DNA of 64,000 nucleotides from Streptomyces tuirus (GTDB lineage Bacteria > Actinomycetota > Actinomycetes > Streptomycetales > Streptomycetaceae): NCBI GenBank assembly GCA_018195615.1, contig JAGTPG010000002.1, positions 5,015,501 to 5,079,500 of the forward strand. Reading direction: 5' to 3'. Position 1 is the stretch's first letter. Each line of letters starts with the position of its first letter. The notes beneath the pieces are model-generated. The model saw only the letters and a program-made list of their open reading frames with translations, made no database searches and was not told the DNA's origin. Of this stretch, positions 55,210-64,000 are shown one piece after another. The translations under genes and the position numbers were made by a program.

Positions 55210-56078
55210 CTAATGAACCGCCGGCCTGTACACCGACACGACGAACGAGGCCGTCACCCGCACCGAGGTGTCCAACTCGCCGACGTGGCGGTGGAGTTCA
55301 GCCGGGTCGACGTGATGCGCCGCCGGGCTCATGGCCACCAGACGGGCGACGTCCTCGGGCGGGAGGCTCATGGCGTACTCCAGCGGCTCGGCGCATGCCT
55401 GCCGGAAGCGGTCCGCCAGGGTCCGGCGCAGGCGTTCCTCCTTCCTCGGGTCGACGGCCGGCAGGTGGAAGGACGCCCGTAGTTCCCGCAGGTGCCGGTC
55501 CGTCGGCGTGACGACGAGCAGGGCGCCGTCCGGCCGTAGGACGCGGTGGAACTCCGGCCCGTTGCGGGGCGCGAAGACGTTCAGCACGAGGTCGGCGCAG
55601 CCGGTGCGCACGGGCCACGGCTGCCAGACGTCCCAGCCGGCGGCCTCCCCCGGGGGTGTGCGCGGGCGGCTGCGCGCAGGGCGTGGGCGGAGCTGTCGAG
55701 CCCCAGGCCCATGGCCCCGGGCAGGGCGTCCAGGACCGCCGCGAGGTAGTGACCGGTGCCCGCGCCGGCGTCCAGCACGGTGGCGTCGGGCGGGGCCAGT
55801 TCCGTGGCGAGCTCCGCCAGGGCGTCGGCGAGCGGGTCGTAGTGCCCGGAGCGGAGGAACGAGGCCCGGCACCGGACCATGTCGGCGGAGTCGGCGCTCG
55901 CGGCACGCCGGTGGCCGGTCAGCAGACTGACGTAGCCCTGGCGGGCGACGTCGAAGGTGTGGCGGCCGGCGCAGCGCAGGGCACCGTCGGCGCGTATGAG
56001 GACGGACGCGCACAAGGGGCAGGTCAGGACGGTCAGAAGTCGGTCGGACGGCAGGCGTCGGTCAGGACCCGAAGGCAT
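55210..56078 (-). CDS. RlmA/TlrB-like 23S rRNA guanine-N1 methyltransferase
   Basis: About 289 residues with one base missing near 55650. The N-terminal zinc site CPLCASVL...LRCAGRHTFD (Cys-x2-Cys...Cys-x3-His) is followed by RQGYVSLL and a SAM-binding domain (ATVLDAGAGTGHYLAAVLDAL), then VLNVFAPRNGPEFHRVLRPDGALLVVTPTDRHLREL. This is the RlmA family, which methylates G745 or G748; the G748 form (TlrB) gives tylosin/mycinamicin resistance. Which base is modified cannot be read from the sequence. A 17-bp hairpin lies in its leader. Confidence 0.88.
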
Positions 56079-56172
56079 GGATGCTCCTCGACGACGCGGC
56101 GCGGCGTAGCGGCGAGCCGCGTGCGTGGCGGTGGACGGTGAGTCGTCGGCGCCCGCCGGTGGCGGGTACGCC

Positions 56173-56212
56173 GAGGACGGCGACGTGAGATCGGACTCAC
56201 GTCGCCGTCCTC
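56173..56212. terminator. Strong 17-bp hairpin in a divergent intergenic region
   Basis: GAGGACGGCGACGTGAG, loop ATCGGA, CTCACGTCGCCGTCCTC: perfect 17-bp stem, 95 bases upstream of the methyltransferase (minus) and 262 bases upstream of the CtaG-like gene (plus). No upstream gene needs termination here, so it may be an attenuator in one of the two leaders. The rest of the 56079-56473 gap shows no convincing gene. Confidence 0.7.
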
Positions 56213-56473
56213 ACCGCGGTGTCAGAGGAAGCAGTGCGGAACGCTCGTGCATGCCAATGCCATACGGCAAGGTTACCGGCCGTCGCCGACGTCACGACGA
56301 GCCGAAGAAGCGCACCTCCGGTGTTCCGCGCCACGCGGGGCCAGGCCTCGGCGCCGGCCGCGACGGTGGTGCCACAATCCGGCAGGCCGGTCGGCGTACG
56401 GCAGGCACCCGTACCGTCCGGCGTGACGCACCCCGCCGCCGGCCTCCTGAACTCGGGCGGTTATCGTCCGCCG

Positions 56474-57462
56474 GTGAGCGAACTGTCGGTTGTGTACCTG
56501 CCGGAGCTGACCGCCGGGCGGCTGCTGGACTCGTGGCGGGTGGACGTTCCCGCGCTGGTGCTGGTCGGGGTGCTGGGCGGGTTGTACGGCTGGGGTGTCG
56601 TGCGGGTGCGCGGGCGGGGCGGGTCCTGGCCGCTTGTGCGCCTCGCCGCCTTCGTGCTGGTCGGGCTGGGTGCGATCGTCGTGGCCACGATGTCCGGTCT
56701 GGCCGTCTACGACCATGAGCTCTTCTGGCCGGCCGCCGTGCAGAACGTCGGGCTCGATCTGCTCGCGCCGCTGGGACTCGCCCTCGGTGACCCGCTGCGG
56801 CTCGCGGTCGAGGCGCTGCCCGAGGGCGGTGCGGGCCGGGTGCGGCGGGTCATGACCGGACGGCTGGTCAAGGTGCTGACGTTTCCCCTCGTCAGCACGG
56901 CCCTGGTACTGGCCACGGAACTGACCGTCTACTTCACGCCGTACTTCGCCACCGCGCTGCGCGTGGGCTGGCTGCACGAGCTGATGTACCTGCATCTCCT
57001 GGCGGCCGGCTGTCTGTTCGTCCTGCCGGTGCTCACCCGCGAGCAGGCCCTGCCCGCCTGGTGCACCCACCCGGTGCGGGCGGCCCTGGTCTTCCTGGAC
57101 GGGGTCGTCGACGCGGTGCCGGGGCTCGTGGTCATGACGCACGGCACGCTGATCGCGGGCGCGTGGTATCTGCACCACGCGCCGCCCTGGTCACACCCGA
57201 CGTCCACCACGACCAGCAGATCGGCGGCGGCGCCATGCTGGGCATCGCCGAACTGGTCGCGCTGCCCTTCCTGTTGGCGGTCCTCGCCCAGTGGGTCCGC
57301 GCCGAGCGCGCCCGGACGGCCGTGCTGGACCGCCGCCTCGACACCGAACTCGCTCCCGCGGGCCCGGCGCATGCCTCGGACGCCGCGCTGGTCCGGCCCT
57401 GGTGGGAGACGGAGGACAGCGAGGTGGCGGCCAGACTTCGACGGCAGGGGCGGGGGGACTGA
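56474..57462 (+). CDS. CtaG-like cytochrome c oxidase assembly membrane protein
   Basis: About 330 residues, seven or eight helices; a base is missing near 57185. Family features are VQNVGLDLLAPLGLALGDPLRLA, YFTPYFATALRVGWLHELMYLHLLAAGCLFVLPVL, and His-rich loops (YLHHAPALVTPDVHHDQQIGGGAMLGIAEL), fitting the caa3_CtaG family. These membrane proteins are linked to copper delivery or oxidase assembly. GTG 56474 (VSELSVVYLPELTAGR) was chosen; the frame stays open upstream. Confidence 0.85.
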
Positions 57463-57642
57463 GCCTCGGATCGGCCGCACGCCGTCGACACCAGGCTGAT
57501 CGGCCGGGGCGGCGGTCCGGCCCGAGTCGCACGTCGTACGAGGGGCGAATAATCGGCTGCGCGCGGGAGCCGGGGCCGCTAGCATCGCCGCGATGACGAT
57601 CTCCTGCGTTGACAGATTGGGGGTCCCGTCCGCGCCCGGTGA

Positions 57643-59114
57643 GTGCTGATGCTCACCCACACCGCGCACGGGGACTCCCCGCCTTCCTCCCAGCACCTTT
57701 CCTTCTGGCCGCGCGTGCGTGAGTTCGCCGTGCCGCCCTCGATGATCGAGACCGCGACCGCCCGACGCCGCGCCGGGGACTGGGCCGGTGCCTGCGCCGC
57801 CGCGGGCGTCGATGTCGACCTCCAGCCGCGTGCCGTGGCACGTACCCACGGCCGGGAGCTCGCCGCCCGGCTCCGGGCCGACCTCCGGCACCTGGCTCCC
57901 GACCTGCTGCGCTGGCACATGCCCAGGATCGCCCCCGACGGACTGCTGCGGCCGGGGCTGACCGTCACCCTGGCCCGGTACGAGGCCGCGGGGCGGGACG
58001 GCGTGAGCCCGCTGCACCTCGTGGTGCGGACGCCGCCGGCCTGGGCGGACGCCGGACAGCGGGTCAGCCTCGCGCTGTGGGACGCGTCCCACGCGGAGAC
58101 GGCCGACCGCCGTCACCCGCATCCCCGTCCCAGCCGACGGTTCCGCCTCGACCTGCACCGCCACCTGTGGGATGCGCGCCGGGCGGACGAACTGCGGGTG
58201 CGCTCCGGGGTGGATCGCCTCTCCGCGGAGGGGAGTCGGGCCATGGACACGGAGACGCTGTCCTGGACCGGCGGACCGGCCGGTGACGGGCGTCCCGTGC
58301 TGGGCGTGGAGCCGGCCGGGGCGGTGCCGGACGGTTGTCGCTGTGCTGTCGACCGGTGGGCGGACGAGGCCAGGATCCTGCTGCGTGCCGAGGGGCGGCC
58401 GCCGGCCCGGTCTGTGTCCGGCTGGGGTCCCGGCACCGGCTGGTCCTGGAGGTGCCGGACGACGGTGCCGGGGCGCCGGCCGTGTCGTACGCCCGTACCT
58501 CTGTCTCCTCGCTGCCCGTGCTGCCCGACGCGGCCACCTGGGTGCTGCCCGACCTGGAACTGCTCCTGGCCGGGACGATCGACCCGGGCCGGCTGCATCC
58601 GCTGGTCGCCTCGGCGCTGCGGTGGGGGGACGCGCCGGCGGCCACGGCCCACGGCCCGGACCGGGACGCTGATCCCCGGCTGGTGGACTGCCGGGGAGCC
58701 CGGCACCGTATCGGCCTGGTCGGCGGCGTCCTCGCCGCGCTGGACCACGACCCGGCCGAGGTCCGGCGGGAGGAGCTGCTGGTCGCGCTCGGCGGACCTC
58801 CCCTGCCCTGCCTCCAGGCCATCGACGAGGCACACCGCCGCCCCGACTGCCTCACCGGCGTCCGCGAACGCCTCGACCACGGTGACGTCGCCGGTGCGCT
58901 GGCCGTCGTGGAGGGGCTGCTGGGCCCCGAAGCGGCCCTGCGGGACGGCCCGTTGCGGGACGCCCTGGAGACGGCCGCGCGGCGGCGGATCGCCTACGGA
59001 CTGTTCCGTGCGGGCCTGGCCGGGCCGTCACCCGGCCGCCCGCGACCCGGTGACCCTCCCGTCCACGACCGTCCCCACAGCGGCCCGCGCACCCGTCGCC
59101 CGTCCGTGCGCTGA
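57643..59114 (+). CDS. Uncharacterised third component of a MoxR/VWA system
   Basis: About 491 residues with one base missing near 58400. It begins MLTHTAHGD (57649) or possibly MIETATARRRAGDWAGACAAAGVDVDLQ (57741). Recognisable stretches are ARTHGRELAARLRADLRHLAPDLLRWHMPRI, then VSPLHLVVRTPPAW..., then an Ile/Val-poor, Ala-rich C-terminal half with paired helices (DCLTGVRERLDHGDVAGALAVVEGLLGPEA). No catalytic motif was seen. It precedes MoxR ATPase and VWA genes on the same strand and is probably their adaptor or target-recognition protein, similar in place to vWA-MoxR-associated proteins (inference). Confidence 0.6.
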
Positions 59115-59165
59115 CCCCGACTCGCCGCCCCTGCCCGCCTCCCTCTCACACCCAGGTGATCACAC

Positions 59166-60409
59166 ATGCCCACGAGCACTCGCTCCGCCCTGCCCCCGAC
59201 CCCGGCCACCGCACAACTCGATGTGGCCGGCGACCTGCTGGCCCTGCTGCGGGACACCACCACCGAACCCCGCCCCGACACCCAGCTGGAGGCCCTGACG
59301 CTGGCCGTGGCCGCGGATCTGCCCGTGCTGCTGTGGGGCGAGCCGGGCATCGGCAAGACGGCAGCCCTGAACCAGCTCGCCACGGCCCTGGACCTGCCAC
59401 TGACCACGGTGATCGCGAGCGTGCACGAGCCGTCCGACTTCTCGGGCTGCCGATCGTCGGCGACGACCCCGCCGAACAGGGCGTTCCGATGGCCCCGCCG
59501 GACTGGGCGGTACGGCTGGTGCGGGCCGGCCGGGGACTGCTGTTCCTCGACGAACTGTCCACCGCTCCGCCCGCCGTCCAGGCCGCCCTGCTGCGGCTCG
59601 TGCTGGAGCGGCGGATCGGAGCGCTGCGGCTGCCGCCCGGCGTGCGGATCGTGGCCGCCGCCAACCCGCGTGCTTCGGCCGCCGACGGCTGGGAGCTGAG
59701 CCCGCCGCTCGCCAACCGCTTCGTCCACCTGCAGTGGACGCACGACACCGAGGTCGTCGTACGCGGCCTCGGCGGGACCTGGCCCCGGGCCACGCTGCCC
59801 CGGCTGGACCCGGAGAAGCTGCCGGCGGCCGTGGCGTTCGCGCGCCGTGCCGTGTGCGGGCTGCTCACCGCGCGGCCCGGGCTGGTGCACCGGCTGCCGT
59901 CCGGGGAGACCCGCCGGGGCGGGCCCTGGCCGTCTCCGCGCAGCTGGGAGATGACGCTGCACCTGATCGCCTTCGCGACGGCGGCGGGCTCCTCCCGTGA
60001 CGTCCTGTCCCTGCTGGTCCGCGGCACGGTCGGGGACGGGCCGGGGCTCGAACTGCTCGCGAGTCTGGACCGGATGGACCTGCCGGACCCCGAGACACTG
60101 CTGGCCGACCCGGCCGGTGCGGTACTGCCCGAGCGGGGGGACCTGCGCCAGGCGGCGCTGGACGGCGTCGTGGCCGCGGTGCGCAGCCGCCCGGAGAAGT
60201 GGCGCTGGGACGCGGCATGGACGCTGCTGGTCAAGGCGGTGGAGACCGGCCCGCCGGACGTGGTGGTCGTCCCCGCGACCACGCTCGCCGCCCTGCGCCG
60301 GGAGGACTGGGACGTCCCGGCGTCGATCGAGCGCCTCGCCGGGGTGGTGTCCCTGTCCCGGCGGGCGGACGACGCGAGGTCCCGGACAGCGGCGCGGGCG
60401 GCCCGATGA
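59166..60409 (+). CDS. MoxR-type AAA+ ATPase
   Basis: About 414 residues, with one G missing near 59447. Walker A is GEPGIGKTA, Walker B is GLLFLDELS, and sensor 1 is AAANP. FSGLPIVGDDPAEQ and LSPPLANRFVHLQWTHDTEVVVRGL follow MoxR order, and the lid helices end in VSLSRRADDARSRT. MoxR ATPases work with VWA proteins as chaperone-like remodelling pairs. ATG 59166; the stop overlaps the VWA gene by ATGA. Confidence 0.9.
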
Positions 60410-61649
60410 CGACCGAGACCGCAGCACTCGACCGTGCCAAGCTCTTCGCCGCCCGTCTGCACGCCGCCCGGGTCCGCCCCTACCTCGCCACGGCCCTCTT
60501 CGCCCTGCACGTAGTGGAATCGCGCCGGGTGCCGACGATGGGCGTCGACCGCCACTGGCGGTGCTACGTCTCACCGGCGTTCGTGGACCGTACGCCCGTC
60601 GAGGAACTGGCGGGCGTCTGGGTGCACGAGGTCTCCCACCTGCTGCGCGACCACCACGGCCGCAGCGACCGGGTCGCCCGCGAGCGCGGGCTGCACGGAC
60701 CGGGGGAGCGGCTGCGGATGAACATCGCCGCGGACTTCGAGATCAACGACGACGTCTACGGCGACGGCCTGGCCCGCCCGGAGGGAGTCGTCGAGCCGGG
60801 TGATCTGGGCCTGTCCGACGGTGAGTTGATGGAGGAGTATCTGCGGCAGTTCAGCCTCGGCCCGCGGTCGCAGGACCTGGCCTGGCTGGACTGCGGCAGC
60901 GGTGCCGACGGCCTGGACCGGGAGTGGGAACTGGGCCCGGACGGCGCGGACGGCCTGAGCGAGCAGCAGCGGGACGCGGTCCGCTTCCGCGTGGCGCAGG
61001 GCATCACCGGACGCCCCGGCAACGCCCCGCAGAGCTGGCGGCGCTGGGCCGAGGAGGCCTTCCACCCGCCCCAGCCCTGGCGGGAACTGCTCGGCGCGGC
61101 CGTCCGCTCGGCGGCGTCCGGGCCGGGCGCGGGCGAGGACTACACCTACGGCCGCCCGGCCCGGCGCTCCACCGCGCTGCCCGGCACGGTCCTGCCGAGC
61201 CTCAGACGCCGCCCGCCCCGGGTCTCCGTCATCATCGACACCTCCGGGTCGGTCAGCGACGCCGAACTGGGCAGCGCGCTCCTGGAGGTGGCCGCGATCG
61301 CCCGGGCCGTGGGCGGCCGCCGCGACCTCGTCACCGTCGTACCCTGCGACGCCTCGGCCGGTCTCGCCCGCCGCCTGTGCCGCGCCGAGGGCATCCCCCT
61401 GACGGGCGGCGGCGGCACGGACCTCCGGGCCGGCTTCACCCGCGCCCTCCGCTCCCGGCCGGCCCCGACGTCATCGTCGCCCTCACCGACGGCCAGACCC
61501 CCTGGCCGAGCAGCCGCCCGCCCTGCCGCACGGTGGTGGGCCTGTTCCCCCGCCCGTACCGGAGTCACGCCCACGACGAGTCCGATCCCGAGTACGTCCC
61601 GGACACACCCCCGGACTGGGCCCGCGTGGTGGACATCGGCCGCCCCTGA
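60406..61649 (+). CDS. Metallopeptidase-like/VWA (DUF2201) protein
   Basis: About 414 residues with one base missing near 61463. The N-terminal domain resembles a metallopeptidase: LAGVWVHEVSHLLRDHHGRSD carries HExxH, and MNIAADFEINDDV follows as in DUF2201. The C-terminal VWA domain has VSVIIDTSGSVSDAEL (MIDAS), VVPCDA and GGGGTDLRAGF. It is coupled to the MoxR gene (ATGA), so the two should form one complex. Whether the HExxH site is catalytic is unknown. Confidence 0.88.
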
Positions 61650-61766
61650 ACGCCCGCCAGGGGTGTCGCGCACTCCAGCGCGCCACGCGCACAGAGAATG
61701 AATTCATGCCCAAAAGCCTTGCCGAGCTGGGCGGTTGCCGGACAGAGGTACTCAATTGAACCTGCC

Positions 61767-61784
61767 GTCCACCGGTCGGTGGAC
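61767..61784. terminator. Terminator between VWA and GH97 genes
   Basis: GTCCACC-GGTC-GGTGGAC, a 7-bp perfect stem, lies in the 176-bp gap between the convergent stops. The rest of the gap holds a C-rich tract and no gene. Confidence 0.55.
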
Positions 61785-61825
61785 CCGGCCCCTGGGGAAA
61801 ACCCCCGGCCCCCGGCCCCTCGTAC

Positions 61826-63792
61826 TCAGCTCGGCTTCAGGACGACCGCCTGACCGCCCGCCGGTGCCATCGCCACCTCGAGCGTGTCGTCACGGGTGAC
61901 GGTCCTGGTGCTCACCACGACCGGGGTCCGGTACGGGCTCGCGCCCGGGGTGCCGTCGGCGTAGACCGTCGCCGTGTAGGTGCCGCTGCCCAGGAAGGAC
62001 AGGGGGAGGGAGAGGGTTCTGGACGACTCGTTCGTCATCGCGCCCAGGTACCAGGTGGAGCCGTCCCGGCGGGCGACGGCGATGTACTCGCCGATCGCAC
62101 CGGCGAGGGTGTGGCTCTCGTCCCACGTGACCGGGACGGCGTTGAACCAGGGCAGCCCGGGCCAGTTGGCCGGGTTGCTGTACTTGGACGGCTTGTCGTA
62201 CCAGAAGAGGAAGTTGAGCGGCTGGTAGTAGACCGCGGCCATGGCCATCTGGTGGGCGTTGGTCGTCTTGTCGCGGGACTGGCCGTAGCAGATCGTGTAG
62301 TCCATCGGGCCGCCGACGTTGCGGGCGAACGGCAGCGTCACGTTGTGCGTGGCCGTCGGGAACTGCTCGTTGCCGCGGACGCCCTCCAGGCTGATCCAGT
62401 TCGGGTAGGTCCGCTCGTAGCCGAACGGCCGTACGTCGTCATGCATGTCGATCAGCAGCTCGTACTGGGCGGCCGTCTTCGCCCAGTCGATGATCTGGTT
62501 GGTCATCGACTGCGTGCCGTCGTTGATGAAGCCGAGTTTGATGCCCCGCACGCCCCAGCTCTTGTACAGGCCGAAGAGGGAGTCGGCGTCGGTCAGCGCG
62601 AGCCGGTTGACGTAGAGGAAGACGCCGATGCCCTTGCTCGTGGCGTACGAGATGACGGAGGGGAGGTCGATCGCGGGGATCGGCCGGGTCGCGTCGGGCG
62701 TGGTGAACTCGGGCCCGTACCAGCCGGCGTCGTACTCGATGTACTCCAGCCCCCGGGCCACGGCGAAGTCGACGCCCTGGAGTCCGGCCGCGGTGGTGAG
62801 TTCGCAGCGGAAGACCTTGCCGGGCTTGATCCACGAGGTGTCGGGGAGGGCGTTCGGTGGCGCCAGGTTGAGCACCAGATCGGCGTTGTCCACGAGTTCG
62901 GCATGGCTGGAGCCGATCACCACCGCGCGCCAGGGTGTGGCGAAGGGCGTGGTGACGGTGGAGGTGGTCTCCACCGGGCCGGTGCCGCGGGCGGTGTGCT
63001 CCATGAGGAACGCGGATAGGGTGTGGGGCTCGCCGTCGACCGAACCGAGCATCAGCCGGGGTAGTCCACCCGGGAGGACTCACAGACGCAGGCGATGAGC
63101 CCGTCGCCGAGCGTGGCGGTCAGGGGCAGGTCGGTCAGGGGGCCGTTGTCGGTGGTGGAGGTGCCGGTGACCGGTATGGAGCCCGGTGCCACCGGCTCGT
63201 AGGCGTTCTCGTCGCGGGCGCTGTAGACGGTCGTGCCGTCCGGGAAGACGAACGTCGTCAGTTCGTCGGCGATGGTGGCCGTGCCGTCGTCGAGGAGGAG
63301 GTAGCGCAGCGCGACGCCCGTCTTGTAGGCGCGGACCTGGACGCCGAACCGGATCCCGGTGGCCCGGTCCGTCAGGTCCCAGCCCTGCTCCTGGTAGTGG
63401 TCGGTGACGGTCGCGTCGCGGCCGTAGACCGGGGTCCAGGTGGTGCGGAGGGTGCGGTGCCGGTGGCCGGTCACCTCGACATCGTTGCCGAGGACCGTGC
63501 CGTCGCTCAGCCCGAGGCCCAGGACCGAGGTGCCGATCACGGTCCTGCCACCCCGCCGCGCCGACCAGCGGAGCGCTCCGTCCACCACGGACAGGGTGAT
63601 GGATGTGCCGCCCATGAAGGCCGTCACGCTCGCCGGACGGTCCGGACGGTCCGGTCGGCTGTTCGCGGCGTGGGCCGGACCGGACACGGTGATCCCTGCC
63701 GCGGCCAGCCCGGCGGTGACGGCGGCGCTCTTCAGCACCACCCGGCGGGACGTCGGCCCCTGTTGCTCTCCTGGCGTTCTGGTCGGGCTCAT
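61826..63792 (-). CDS. Secreted glycoside hydrolase family 97 protein
   Basis: About 655 residues with one base missing near 63060. The Tat-like signal is SRRVVLKSAAVTAGLAAAGITVSGPAHA. A GH97 N-terminal beta domain follows (SLVVDGALRWSARRGGRTVIG-type; text SITLSVVDGALRWSARR), then the barrel: EYDAGWYGPEF, IGVFLYVNRLALTD, GVRGIKLGFIND, LLIDMHDDVRPFGYERTYPNWISLEGVRGNEQFP, and a C-terminal beta domain. GH97 enzymes are alpha-glucosidases or alpha-galactosidases, often calcium-dependent. Position GIKLGFI suggests a retaining nucleophile is not Asp here, so the mechanism is unsettled. Confidence 0.85.
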
Positions 63793-63878
63793 CGCGCGGA
63801 CCCCTCTCGACAAACAGGTAGTAACCGTTTTCCGCCGTGCAAGTTGTATGTGCTGCCGTGCGGGCGGTCAAGACCCGC

Positions 63879-63921
63879 GGAACCCCGGACTTCCCGTCCG
63901 GCGCGGGACGTCCGGGGTTCC
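63879..63921 (-). terminator. Terminator of the gene at the window edge
   Basis: GGAACCCCGGAC / GTCCGGGGTTCC, a perfect 12-bp stem with a 19-base loop, 22 bases beyond the minus-strand stop at 63944. Confidence 0.75.
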
Positions 63922-63943
63922 GGTGAGGGGATGCGGGGGTGGC

Positions 63944-64000
63944 TCAGCGCATGTCGCCGAGGCGTTCGAGCCGGTCGTCGACGCCGTGGCGGAGTTCGCC
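63944..64000 (-). CDS. 3' end of a gene continuing beyond the window
   Basis: The last 18 codons of a minus-strand frame (ELRHGVDDRLERLGDMR then TGA) reach the window end, followed by a good terminator. The product cannot be identified from this tail. Confidence 0.5.
   Translation of the reverse strand, partial: GELRHGVDDRLERLGDMR

Noticed and set aside
56219..56473. N-terminal extension of the CtaG-like protein
   Set aside because: The open frame lacks hydrophobic or domain content and the protein pattern starts at GTG 56474.
1..64000. Secondary-metabolite gene cluster
   Set aside because: No polyketide synthase, NRPS, terpene synthase or RiPP core set was found; exporters and methyltransferase stand alone.

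Overview
The window is high-GC actinobacterial chromosome, almost certainly Streptomyces. Codon third positions are nearly all G or C, GTG starts and GTGA/ATGA start-stop overlaps are common, and the gene families are typical of the genus: an XRE/DUF5753 plus DUF397 pair with an RsbW-like ATPase, DUF6479, DUF4328, LAXTG sortase substrates, an ANTAR protein and GH97. Housekeeping genes (aspS 3' end, metG, a cold-shock gene, a DEAD helicase) are mixed with accessory modules. No rRNA, tRNA, CRISPR array or insertion sequence was recognised.

A property of the sequence affects every entry. About half of the genes, including metG, are broken by single missing bases, mostly in short G or C runs. Each site I checked in detail is repaired by adding one G or C. 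This looks like systematic base loss in the assembly, not decay. I give whole-gene spans across these shifts and list them as CDS.

Layout. 1-5.2 kb: aspS end, intradiol dioxygenase, MFS importer, then a minus-strand run of isochorismatase-like, HAD and RibD-like enzymes. 5.3-10.2 kb: accessory block with an internally deleted Uma2 gene, an HTH protein, the ATPase/XRE/DUF397 triad, a PH-like protein and two Rpn-type genes. 10.3-18.1 kb: metG, a von Willebrand A (VWA) protein, a PHO-box-preceded phoX, and an alpha/beta hydrolase-phosphodiesterase pair facing a MocR-type regulator. 19.6-21.2 kb: two membrane proteins. 21.4-26.9 kb: a putative signalling/conflict locus with a caspase-fold-like protein, an EACC1-like protein, a transmembrane caspase/substrate-binding/VWA fusion and a solute-binding lipoprotein. 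26.9-28.5 kb: a small secreted peptide divergent from an HTH-TPR regulator, with a perfect palindrome between them. 28.6-38.3 kb: permease pair, ANTAR protein, a short second threonyl-tRNA synthetase behind a threonine-rich leader and attenuator, PPOX-like protein, nucleoside hydrolase, LAXTG protein and GH13 glucosidase. 38.4-48.4 kb: secreted and envelope proteins, TetR-controlled ABC exporter, Gly-rich LAXTG protein, DHA2 exporter, TerB. 48.4-52.0 kb: beta-lactamase/LysR/penicillin-binding-protein cassette. 52-57.5 kb: DUF952, DUF4328, helicase, cold-shock protein, RlmA/TlrB-like methyltransferase, CtaG-like protein. 57.6-61.6 kb: three-gene MoxR/VWA system. 61.8-63.8 kb: GH97 enzyme.

The strongest candidates for undescribed biology are: (1) the caspase locus, where extracellular binding domains are fused through one membrane helix to a cytoplasmic protease domain; (2) the peptide/HTH-TPR pair, which has the layout of a peptide quorum-sensing switch; (3) the editing-domain-less ThrRS with a leaderless ACG-ACG-ACG leader peptide and perfect hairpin; and (4) the MoxR/VWA triad with an uncharacterised third protein.
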